From contig JABHDC010000106.1 of assembly GCA_018673255.1 (NCBI GenBank), forward strand, positions 9,284 through 73,283: a stretch of DNA of 64,000 bases, given 5' to 3'. The notes below the pieces were generated by a model. The model saw only the letters and a program-made list of their open reading frames with translations, did no database searches and was not told where the DNA came from. Below are positions 15,963 through 24,476 of the stretch, piece by piece; positions within the stretch are counted from its first letter, which is position 1; each line of letters opens with the position of its first letter. The stretch is from Gemmatimonadota bacterium. GTDB lineage: Bacteria; Latescibacterota; UBA2968; UBA8231. The position numbers and the translations under genes were made by a program.

Positions 15963-17435
15963 CTAGGTCAGGGGCAGGTCCATCTGATTCTCGGAGACAT
16001 CCTCGATCTGCTTCAGATCGCTGTAGGGATGGGCGCCACCGATGCAGTAAGTGCACAGTTGACTCGATTCCAGCCCCAAGCGACTGAAAGCCCGATGCAT
16101 GCCAGCCAGCGAGATGTAGACGACCGGTAGGCCCATGGCCTCGCTGATCTGCTCGGGATTCCGTCCGCGAGCGATGAAACTCTCGCCCGGTGGTGATTCG
16201 GGTGGCATATCGACACCGAACATACAGCCCCGTGGAACACCATCGGCGGGAATGATTCCGATCGGCGGTGTGTAGGACACGAGATACACCTTCTTTACAC
16301 CCGCATCTTTCAACAACAACTGTGTGGCCCGCACCGAATTGTTCCCGCGTACGATACTGTCGTCGATGAGAATAACGGTCTTGCCATTCAGATTCTGTTG
16401 CAGTCCGGGCAACAGATGCAGGTTCTCATCGATCGAACGCTTGCGATCCTCGGCCGTGGATCCCTGGAAGGAGCGTTCTCCCCGCATCTTGTAGAACACC
16501 GGCTCGAAGGGCAGCTTGGTCTTCTGTGCATAACGACGAGCTGCCACCTCGGGGCAGCGGGGCAAATACGTGACCAGATCCGCATCTGAGGGCTGGAATT
16601 CCTCGGCCAGCACCTCGCCCAGGGTCTCACGCACCCGGCGAGCACTCACCAGATTCAGAATCGAATCGACATCGGCGACGTAGTTCCACTCGAAAAAGCA
16701 GTGCCGTACATCCGGCTCGACGATGGACTCCTTCGAGTAGTCTCCCTCGGGTGACAGATAGTAGACTGAGCCCGGTTCGAGATCCTCGATATACTCGCCG
16801 CCATTCTTACGGAAGGCGATATCCTCCGAAGCGACGCCATACTTGCCGTCCTTCCACCCCAGAACTGCCGGTTTGATACCGGTTCGATCACGCAACACGA
16901 TGACATCCCGCTTGCGGTAGTCGGCGATGGCCATGGCATAGGCGCCTGGCACGGTTCTGACAAAGGCCTGCTCGCCATCGCGGCGATACAGATACAGCAG
17001 AGCCTCCGTATCACAGTTGGACTGCATGCGCGTCAGATCCAGATCGTCCACATGGCTCAATTCAACCTGCCCATTGTGAACAGCCGCCATCTCGCAATCA
17101 CGAATGAGGATATGGTTTCCACGTCGCTCGACCTGACCTCCCAGCGTATGCGGATGGGCGTCAGAGAGGATCGCATCCTTGCGCCCTCGCGTCGCATACC
17201 GAACATGGGCCATGTAGGTGTGATAGCTGGGGCTTGGGAAAATCTTGTGCAGATCGGTGATGTCGAATCGATCCACGCCTCCCGCCCACTTGATGACATC
17301 GATCCGGCCTTCGCCCACGGCAGCAATGCCTGCTGCCTCACGTCCACGATGTTGCAGGGAGCGCAGAAAGGAATACGCATCGTGCAAGGTATGAGCTACG
17401 CAGAATCCGCAGTTGTGACGGACTACGTCCTCCAT
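15963..17435 (-). CDS. purF: Amidophosphoribosyltransferase (PurF) homologue, divergent
   Basis: This is a 490-aa class II glutamine amidotransferase plus phosphoribosyltransferase. Cys9 after an 8-residue propeptide is the N-terminal nucleophile (HNCGFCVAHT). HRGREAAGIA, HNGQVE and CDTEALLY form the glutaminase site, and VILIDDSIVRGNNS (about 354-367) is the PRPP loop. Cys246, Cys404, Cys461 and Cys464 match positions that hold the [4Fe-4S] cluster in Bacillus-type PurF. The segment that normally reads PDSG in the phosphoribosyl domain is PRCPE here, and the GRTFI-type flexible loop is replaced by GERSFQGST. It is either a divergent PurF of the first purine step or a specialised paralogue. 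Its stop is 5 bp from a convergent hydrolase gene. Confidence 0.78.
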   Translation of the reverse strand: MEDVVRHNCGFCVAHTLHDAYSFLRSLQHRGREAAGIAAVGEGRIDVIKWAGGVDRFDITDLHKIFPSPSYHTYMAHVRYATRGRKDAILSDAHPHTLGGQVERRGNHILIRDCEMAAVHNGQVELSHVDDLDLTRMQSNCDTEALLYLYRRDGEQAFVRTVPGAYAMAIADYRKRDVIVLRDRTGIKPAVLGWKDGKYGVASEDIAFRKNGGEYIEDLEPGSVYYLSPEGDYSKESIVEPDVRHCFFEWNYVADVDSILNLVSARRVRETLGEVLAEEFQPSDADLVTYLPRCPEVAARRYAQKTKLPFEPVFYKMRGERSFQGSTAEDRKRSIDENLHLLPGLQQNLNGKTVILIDDSIVRGNNSVRATQLLLKDAGVKKVYLVSYTPPIGIIPADGVPRGCMFGVDMPPESPPGESFIARGRNPEQISEAMGLPVVYISLAGMHRAFSRLGLESSQLCTYCIGGAHPYSDLKQIEDVSENQMDLPLT

Positions 17436-17611
17436 ACGGGGTGAGCTCCCTGTTGGGTAGTGGTCGAGGCGTCGAAGGGCTTGATCATACTGCAGGCGGC
17501 TGACAGACCCACACGAGTCGCACCGCTAATAGCATCTGGTCACACATATCGACACGCTGTGGGGGAGGCCGCAGAATATAGGGTGCACTTCACGAACCCG
17601 ATACTGCCCGA

Positions 17612-19042
17612 TCATCGCGCCGTGTAGTCGGCCCCGAGGGGGCATGTCTCACGATCCTGAGACAGTAGCGCCACACGGGCCAATCCGTGCAGAAGAAATC
17701 CGGGTCCCATCTGAGATTCGTACCAGTCGATCCCGGATGCACCCGACGGCAAGACGCCCTGGAAGTAGATCTCCACAAGGCGATCAGCCAGCCCCAGCCC
17801 CGCCTCCTGCCAGACCGCTTCTCCCGTCAGTTCGTACAGATCCGCAAGCAGGCCCAACCCGAGACCGGCGTCCATGGCAGGCACACGGACATCATCAGGA
17901 ATGGGCTCAGCTGCATACTGCTCCCCCACCGAACGGGCCCAGGTCAGCAACCGCTCGTCGGCCGTGTGACGATAGCCGAGCAGCGCCGTCAACGCGACGT
18001 AGGAAGCGGGCCAGACGCCATAGACGCTGCCCCAGATCGGCATGGCCTGATACAGTTCGTTCGTCGACCGCCTGGACAGTATGGCGTAGACCCCGGCGTC
18101 TATATCATGGGGGGCGGCGAAGAATGCGTCCAGGTAGGTGGCGGCCCGTGTCCGCATCTTCTGCGCCAAGGCCGGTTCACCGGACTCCAGCTGCGGTGCG
18201 GCTTCCAGAAGGCTGATCGCCAGGGACAACGTCTGGGCGGGTGCATTGACATCGTGGAAGCGATCGTTGTCCTCAGGTGTGCGACTCTCGATCTGCAGCA
18301 GCCCCTTGTCGTCGCGTTTGGGCCACCAGTAGTCGAGCATCTTCTCGATCTCGTCGAGGGTCTGCGGCCGACCGCCGGTGCGGTAGGCGAAGGCCCAGTC
18401 ACAGATGAAGAAGCCGCCGTGGCGTGGAAAATCGCACGATCGGGTGCTGCGCGGATGCAACTGGCGTGTCTGGATGGTGGCATGACGGATGTATTCGGCC
18501 GGCTCTCCTTCAGTCCAGTGGAAGTGCAAGCCATCGGCGAATGCCTGGACACAGTCAGGATTGAATTCGTGCAACTTCTCCCACAACCAGAAGGGGGTCG
18601 CCCGCAGATGGTCGTGGATGGCATTGTGTTCCCGCGTCGGATCGCGATGGCGGCCACTGTCGCCGATGTTGTCGGCATCCAGATCCCAGAAGGCATGTTC
18701 ACCCCAGGGAAACAGCCCTGTCGGCGTCGGCGCACAGTGCGTGGCAAAACGCTCGAGATACCGGTCGGCGGCGGCCGCGAAGTCCGTCCGCCCTCGGGCC
18801 CTGGCCAGTCCATAGAGCGTGGCCAGCGTCGCCTCATCATGTACGAGATTGCTGCCTCTGAATGACCGGTCCCCATCGCGCTGCCCGGGGATCGCTGGCG
18901 GTGCCTCGATCAGCATGTCCTGGCCGTCCAGGTCGATCATGGATGGCATCAGCCCCTCATGATCGCCGGCCAGCCTGACCAGGCTCGACAGACTCGCTTC
19001 GACACGCTTCAGGATCTGGTCAGGGGTGATCGCCAATGCCAT
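17612..19042 (-). CDS. Predicted alpha/alpha-toroid carbohydrate-active protein
   Basis: This protein of about 476 aa is rich in Trp, His and acidic residues, with repeated helical hairpins such as LYGLARARGRTDFAAAADRYLERF and LTALLGYRHTADERLLTW. Such a pattern is typical of (alpha/alpha)6 barrels in glycoside hydrolases, epimerases and polysaccharide lyases. HGGFFICDWAF and MPIWGSVYGVWPASY look like active-site strands. No signal peptide is visible. I cannot name the family. The gene starts within the stop region of the larger lyase-like gene upstream; TTG at 19048 is an alternative start. They are probably cotranslated and act on the same glycan. Confidence 0.62.
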   Translation of the reverse strand: MALAITPDQILKRVEASLSSLVRLAGDHEGLMPSMIDLDGQDMLIEAPPAIPGQRDGDRSFRGSNLVHDEATLATLYGLARARGRTDFAAAADRYLERFATHCAPTPTGLFPWGEHAFWDLDADNIGDSGRHRDPTREHNAIHDHLRATPFWLWEKLHEFNPDCVQAFADGLHFHWTEGEPAEYIRHATIQTRQLHPRSTRSCDFPRHGGFFICDWAFAYRTGGRPQTLDEIEKMLDYWWPKRDDKGLLQIESRTPEDNDRFHDVNAPAQTLSLAISLLEAAPQLESGEPALAQKMRTRAATYLDAFFAAPHDIDAGVYAILSRRSTNELYQAMPIWGSVYGVWPASYVALTALLGYRHTADERLLTWARSVGEQYAAEPIPDDVRVPAMDAGLGLGLLADLYELTGEAVWQEAGLGLADRLVEIYFQGVLPSGASGIDWYESQMGPGFLLHGLARVALLSQDRETCPLGADYTAR

Positions 19043-19044
19043 CG

Positions 19045-20823
19045 TCAACCAACACAGCGCATCGGCAGAATCGCTGATGCAGGATCGATGCCAAAATCGA
19101 CCTCGAGTTGTTCGCCCCCATGTTCGAAGACAATCCGTCCCGTTCCCAAAGATGCCTCCTTCACAGATGGCGCCTCGTAGAGATCGCAGGTCGTGTCCAC
19201 GGGCGTGTCATTGAGATACGCGACCGCATCTTCGGTGGCAGGCCAGTCGAGGCGCAATTCGTCACCAGACAGTGTCTTGAGGCGCACCTGTCCCGTATCC
19301 GGCCACTGTTGCAGATCGAGCGTCCCGCTACGCGATGCGACGAAGGCATCAAAGCCACCAGGCACATCTGCCGCTTCTACCGCCTCAACGGCGACACCTG
19401 CCTGCAGGTCATCGATTCGCAGGAGCCAACCATCGATGAAATCCTCTTCCTTGATCAGATCCCACCGGTACTCTCCGATGGGGCGCACAGCAACGAAGTG
19501 CGTGTCCTGGATCTGCGCACAAAGCCAGCCATCGCCGCCGGTACGCCAGGCCTGAGCCGATGGCAGATAGAGATTCACATAGGGCACCTCGTCGTCAGCC
19601 GGAATCCGATAGAGGACGAGGATGGCCCCCTCGTGCTGAGTCATGCGTTCAAAGGGCGAAGCGCCAAAGAGTCGGTCGGGCCATTGCAGATAAGGCTTGG
19701 GAGAGCCCACACTGCGCCGGATGGTGTGCGGCAATTCGCCCAGGAACGCGGAGAATCGCAGGGGCGACCGATACGGATGGCTCGACACGATCTTGGCGCT
19801 GTGTTTGGGACCTTCCCATCCAAGATCCCATGAGACCAGGTCGATCGGCCCCGCCGGGGGATCGATCCCTAATTGTGTGCTACCCAGGGCGAAGGACCGA
19901 CTCATGTACGTGTATTTCGTGACGGGTCTCGACGGCCGGTCCACGTGGCGATAGATCTCACGGGGCGGCTTCGTCTTGCGTACCACCTGCGGACGCGCAT
20001 CCAGATCGTTCGCGATCCTGGCCAGCATCTCGGGCGGACGCCAGTGGCAACTGACGGCGATGCCACCCAACGGATGTGAGTGTTGCGCCTCATCGAATGG
20101 CTCCCCGCCAAAATACAGATACTGCAGGACGGAGATGTTACCCGGGCGAGTCCACGTGTTTTCCCGGTATCCCTCACGTGAGTGCCCCCCGGCCCAGCCG
20201 CCCTGGGCGTATTCCAGGGCCATGTCAGCCGTGTAGAGCGTCGCCGCCTTGGCCGCCAGATCCCGCAGATCCTGCTTGCTGGCGTGGTCGGCCAGCAGTG
20301 CCATCGGCATCAGGTGCCAGGGGTGATACTGGGGTGAGTCATACTCGTGGTGTCCGCAACGTGCGGTTCGGTCGATGATTCCCCGCAGCCAGCGTTCAGC
20401 CTCTGCACCGGTCGCCGCCGGCGAGAGCCCATTCCACCACACCGGTTCATCGGGCCAGTATTCGCAGGCCAGCAGACTGCCGACATAGTGCATGAGCCAG
20501 TGATTCTCCGTATTCCCGCGGTGCAGGACGCCATCGACGAAGACCCTGCGCACGTGATCGATCGCCTCAGACGACAGTTGGTCTCCCCAGCGGCAGACCA
20601 CACTCATGGCGGCAAAGACATCAAACGTGCCAGCACCATTGTTGGCGAAGGGTCCATCACCGACGCTGCCAAACTGATCAATCAGGGCCTTGGAAGCCGC
20701 GCCGCCATCGTCACCGCACATCATCTGCGCATGAGCGGCCCAGATAGAGCCCCCCCCACGATCCACGATCTTACGGGCGATCTCCATAGCGCGCAGATCA
20801 ACGTCGGTCGAATAGTTGCTCAT
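19045..20823 (-). CDS. Predicted polysaccharide-lyase-like protein (toroid plus beta-sandwich)
   Basis: This is a 592-aa protein from ATG at 20823. The first half is helical and contains GNTENHWLMHYVGSLLACEY and, later, EYDSPQYHPWHLMPMALLAD. Spaced Asn, His and Tyr of this kind form the active site in heparinase/chondroitin-type toroid lyases. The second half is beta-rich (about 300-592), as in the sandwich domain of those enzymes. No signal peptide is evident, so it would act in the cytoplasm unless it is exported by another route. The start overlaps the stop of the propeller gene (ATGA). Lyase activity is inference from the pattern. Confidence 0.6.
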   Translation of the reverse strand: MSNYSTDVDLRAMEIARKIVDRGGGSIWAAHAQMMCGDDGGAASKALIDQFGSVGDGPFANNGAGTFDVFAAMSVVCRWGDQLSSEAIDHVRRVFVDGVLHRGNTENHWLMHYVGSLLACEYWPDEPVWWNGLSPAATGAEAERWLRGIIDRTARCGHHEYDSPQYHPWHLMPMALLADHASKQDLRDLAAKAATLYTADMALEYAQGGWAGGHSREGYRENTWTRPGNISVLQYLYFGGEPFDEAQHSHPLGGIAVSCHWRPPEMLARIANDLDARPQVVRKTKPPREIYRHVDRPSRPVTKYTYMSRSFALGSTQLGIDPPAGPIDLVSWDLGWEGPKHSAKIVSSHPYRSPLRFSAFLGELPHTIRRSVGSPKPYLQWPDRLFGASPFERMTQHEGAILVLYRIPADDEVPYVNLYLPSAQAWRTGGDGWLCAQIQDTHFVAVRPIGEYRWDLIKEEDFIDGWLLRIDDLQAGVAVEAVEAADVPGGFDAFVASRSGTLDLQQWPDTGQVRLKTLSGDELRLDWPATEDAVAYLNDTPVDTTCDLYEAPSVKEASLGTGRIVFEHGGEQLEVDFGIDPASAILPMRCVG

Positions 20824-21743
20824 TGGTTGGCACCTGGTGCGAGGAGGTGACGGACGGCGCCCGGTGCACCGCTGACTTGCTGCCAATTCTCGGAATCACT
20901 CGACCACCACAGACCACCCGGTGAGGCACCTGCCAACCAGACTGATGGCTGGCTCGGGTCGACCGCGACGGCGACGATCGTCAGAGGCGGTCCGATGTGG
21001 CGCCACCCATCCGAGTCATTGACGGCCACACCGAGGCTCGTGCCGGCCAGCAGGTGATCGGGCGCCTGTGCCAGGGCAAGAACACTCTCGCCAGGGGCGA
21101 TGCGCGAGTGAATCTGCCACTCACGACCTGTGTCACTGTGCCAGATCTCTCCTGCATCGTTGCCCGCCCAGAATCCATCCTCTGTGGCCAACAGGGCCCG
21201 TACCGCACTGCCGATCAGGGCCGTCGACGACCAGTGTCGACTCTCCCCCTCCATAACACAAAGACCCGCTTCGGTTCCTACGAGCCACGTGTCCTGATCC
21301 ATCGCGAGCAGGGCCGTGCTGAATCGCTGATTTGGCGAGGTGAGAGCCTCGGAGCAGTTCGTCCAGCGCAACGCACCCTGTTCGGTTCCTCGAGGCCGAT
21401 GCACGCCATACCCGGTGGCGACCAGGATGGAGTCAACCTCCGGGCCCGGGGCAGCGACGTCGTAGACAACGGTGACCAATTCATCGTGGAGTTGCCGCCA
21501 CCGGGATTTGCCCTTCTCGATGAGCCAGAGCCCCCCGTCTGCCCCGCCGATGACACCTTCACCACATCTGGTCAGGACGTTGAGCGAGTGCTGAAAAGAA
21601 GGACCAGAAGCGCGCCACTCGTGCCCCGGCCTGCCCAACCACAACCCACGGCTGGTCGCGACCAGCCAGTCCTCACGGTTCCACTGTGCGACCCAACCAG
21701 CTGCCGCAGCGGATCCACCATGTCCCCCATCTTCTTTGCTCAA
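20820..21743 (-). CDS. Beta-propeller protein (BNR/sortilin-like repeats)
   Basis: This is a 307-aa protein made of about seven repeats around Trp-rich turns such as WLVATSRGLWLGRPGHEW, GGADGGLWLIEKG, WLVGTEAGLCVMEG, FWAGNDAGEIWHSDTG and VWLAGASPGGLWWSSDSENW. The motif S.d.G..W is the Asp-box of BNR propellers. No signal peptide or catalytic motif is recognisable. It is the first gene of a three-gene block with two toroid proteins, suggesting a shared role in carbohydrate handling or sensing, but nothing in the sequence proves that. Confidence 0.7.
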   Translation of the reverse strand: MSKEDGGHGGSAAAAGWVAQWNREDWLVATSRGLWLGRPGHEWRASGPSFQHSLNVLTRCGEGVIGGADGGLWLIEKGKSRWRQLHDELVTVVYDVAAPGPEVDSILVATGYGVHRPRGTEQGALRWTNCSEALTSPNQRFSTALLAMDQDTWLVGTEAGLCVMEGESRHWSSTALIGSAVRALLATEDGFWAGNDAGEIWHSDTGREWQIHSRIAPGESVLALAQAPDHLLAGTSLGVAVNDSDGWRHIGPPLTIVAVAVDPSQPSVWLAGASPGGLWWSSDSENWQQVSGAPGAVRHLLAPGANQ

Positions 21744-21795
21744 CAGATTTCCTCTTCCTCACCGTCTCAAGTGCAATGAATGATGCCACGCCGAA

Positions 21796-22194
<399 letters not shown>

Positions 22195-23550
22195 TCACAC
22201 CTCGGAGTAATAGCCCTGCTCATTGTGAAGTGAGATATCCAACCCGCGATCCTCTTCATCCTCACCGACACGCAGGCCGATGACGGAGTCAACAATCTTG
22301 AGCAGGACGAACGAAACAGTCCCCGCATACACGATGGTGATCGCTACGCCGATGAACTGCACCCACAACTGACTGCCGATCGTCATGCCCTCAGCCAGAC
22401 CATGGCCACCAAGCGATTCGGCGGCGAAGACGCCTGTCAGCAAGGCGCCGACGATCCCACCCAGACCGTGGACGCCGAATGCATCTAGAGAATCGTCGTA
22501 ACCCAGCTTGTGTTTGAGACTGGTGGCGCCCCAGAAACAGACCACACCTGACGCCAGCCCAATGGCGATGGCCCCCAGGGGCCCCACCGCACCAGAGGCG
22601 GGCGTGATGGCAACCAACCCCGCCACGGCGCCGGTGACGACACCCAGGACACTTGGCTTGCCGTGCTTCAGCCACTCGATCAGCATCCACGTCACCGCTG
22701 CGGTGGCCGAGGCCACCTGTGTGACGAGCATCGCCATGCCGGCCGCTCCATCTGCTGCCAGGGCAGATCCTGCATTGAAGCCGAACCAGCCAACCCAGAG
22801 CATCGAGGCGCCGATGACGGTGATCACCAGGCTGTGCGGTGGGATGATCGTGTTCGGATACCCTCGACGCTTGCCGATCACGAGGGCGGCGACGAGGGCG
22901 GCGATCCCGGCATTGATGTGGACAACGGTCCCGCCGGCGAAATCGAGGATCTCCATATCGAAGAAATAGGCGCCAGCACCACTCCAGGTCATGTGACAGA
23001 TCGGTGCGTAGACGAAACTCGACCACAGAACCATGAAGAGCAGCATGGCAGAGAATTTCATGCGCTCTGCAAAGGCACCGGCTATCAGCGCGGGCGTGAT
23101 AATGGCGAAGGTCATCTGAAAGGTGATGAAGACCGTTTCCGGCACGGTACCCACCATCGAATCGACACCGACTCCTGCCAGCAGTGCTTTGCCGAGGCCA
23201 CCGACAAAGGAACTGAGATTTACCGTGCCTGCTTCCATGCCGGTCGTATCGAAGGCCAGAGAGTAGCCCCACATGATCCACACGAGGGTCATGACAGCGG
23301 TAAGGGCGAAGCCCTGCATGAGCACGGAGAGCACATTCTTGGCGCGCACGAGCCCGCCGTAGAAGAGCGACAAGCCGGGAATGGTCATGAACAGGACAAG
23401 TGCCGTCGCAGTCAGCATCCAGGCCGTGTCGCCCGAATCGAGTCCGTCACTGGCAAGGGCCCCACTCGGCGCAAGGATCGCAGCAAGGGCCAGCACCGGC
23501 AGTGACCAGAACCATCGGCGCCTCCGATGCGAGGTCTTGGTCATGGACAT
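22195..23550 (-). CDS. amtB: Ammonium transporter AmtB
   Basis: This is a 451-aa channel with an N-terminal signal peptide (RRRRWFWSLPVLALAAILAPSGALA) followed by about eleven hydrophobic segments. Family markers are WMLTATALVLFMTIPGLSLFYGGL, the twin-His pore positions in PICHMTWSG and FGVHGLGGIVG, and GGTVVHINAGIAAL. ATG at 23550 is preceded by GAGGAG; an ATG two codons later is an alternative. An upstream in-frame extension of 50 residues lies over the preceding gene and is rejected. It ends with a short cytosolic tail and is followed by the PII gene. Confidence 0.95.
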   Translation of the reverse strand: MSMTKTSHRRRRWFWSLPVLALAAILAPSGALASDGLDSGDTAWMLTATALVLFMTIPGLSLFYGGLVRAKNVLSVLMQGFALTAVMTLVWIMWGYSLAFDTTGMEAGTVNLSSFVGGLGKALLAGVGVDSMVGTVPETVFITFQMTFAIITPALIAGAFAERMKFSAMLLFMVLWSSFVYAPICHMTWSGAGAYFFDMEILDFAGGTVVHINAGIAALVAALVIGKRRGYPNTIIPPHSLVITVIGASMLWVGWFGFNAGSALAADGAAGMAMLVTQVASATAAVTWMLIEWLKHGKPSVLGVVTGAVAGLVAITPASGAVGPLGAIAIGLASGVVCFWGATSLKHKLGYDDSLDAFGVHGLGGIVGALLTGVFAAESLGGHGLAEGMTIGSQLWVQFIGVAITIVYAGTVSFVLLKIVDSVIGLRVGEDEEDRGLDISLHNEQGYYSEV

Positions 23551-23593
23551 GCAGGAAAGCTCCTCGGTGGGATCGGTCGGGGCAGGTGTGATA

Positions 23594-24466
23594 TCACTGA
23601 GCACTGGCAGCCAGGTCGCCTTGCGCGTCGGCCAACTCGAAACGGTAAGCATCCTGGCCATTTCGCCACCAGAGCTTCTCAGCCAGGTCGCCGCGATCAC
23701 GGACGAAGTGCTCCACGGCGGTCACGACCACGTCAAATGCCGCAGCTCGATCGCTCACGGGCCAATTGCTGCCAAAGATGAGTCGATCTTCGCCAAAAGC
23801 TGCCAGCAGTGCCTCGAAGGTCGGCTGGTAGTGGGCCGGATCGGTCGGGGCCGGTTGCTGCGTCGCCATCTCGACGAAACCGGATACCTTGCAATAGATC
23901 TTCGCGTGGCCGGCCAGGTGCTGCATGTCCTGAGCCCACTCCGGGTCTGGTGGTTGCCCGTCGATGGGCACGTGGGCCACGTGGTTGAGAACGATGTGCA
24001 GATCCGGATGTATGCCAGCCAGACGCGCGACCCCTTCGGCTTGCTCGCGCCCACGGATCAGGACGTCGAGGGTCAGTTGCCGGTGAGCCAGTTGGGCGAC
24101 GGCCTCATCCACCTCTGCTGTGTTCCCCTGGAAGTGACCGCCACCAAGGCGGATACCAAGGAACCGAGGGTGGTCGGCGTATTCGGCCAGATTCGCCACG
24201 AAGTCGTCGCCGGGATCTATGTGCCCGATGAAACCGACGATCCACGGATCGGCATCGGCCAGATCCAGAATCCAGCGATTGTCAGCCAGCCAGGCGCTGG
24301 CCTCGACCACGACGGTACCCGTCACGCCACAGGGCTGGGCCAGACTGCGGTGGTGCTCGGGTAGAACGGTCCGATAGAGCAGCTCATTGTCGGCCGGTGG
24401 CCATGGAATGCCCTGGGGACGGGTCGGATCGTAGAAGTGTGTGTGCGTGTCGATGCGGTGGGTCAC
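23594..24466 (-). CDS. Amidohydrolase_2-family metal-dependent hydrolase
   Basis: This is a 290-aa TIM-barrel protein. IDTHTHFYDP at the N-terminus holds the HxH metal site. VVVEASAWLADNRWILDLA, FLGIRLGGG, VLNHVAHVPIDG and FGSNWPVSD are typical for the family that includes 2-pyrone-4,6-dicarboxylate lactonase and L-fuconolactonase/L-rhamnono-lactonase relatives. The GTG start at 24466 follows GAGGAG by 6 bp. Its start is 10 bp from the polA stop on the same strand. A sugar-lactonase role would suit the enolase-superfamily gene at 31 kb, but that is inference. Confidence 0.85.
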   Translation of the reverse strand: MTHRIDTHTHFYDPTRPQGIPWPPADNELLYRTVLPEHHRSLAQPCGVTGTVVVEASAWLADNRWILDLADADPWIVGFIGHIDPGDDFVANLAEYADHPRFLGIRLGGGHFQGNTAEVDEAVAQLAHRQLTLDVLIRGREQAEGVARLAGIHPDLHIVLNHVAHVPIDGQPPDPEWAQDMQHLAGHAKIYCKVSGFVEMATQQPAPTDPAHYQPTFEALLAAFGEDRLIFGSNWPVSDRAAAFDVVVTAVEHFVRDRGDLAEKLWWRNGQDAYRFELADAQGDLAASAQ

Positions 24467-24476
24467 GTCAGACTCC

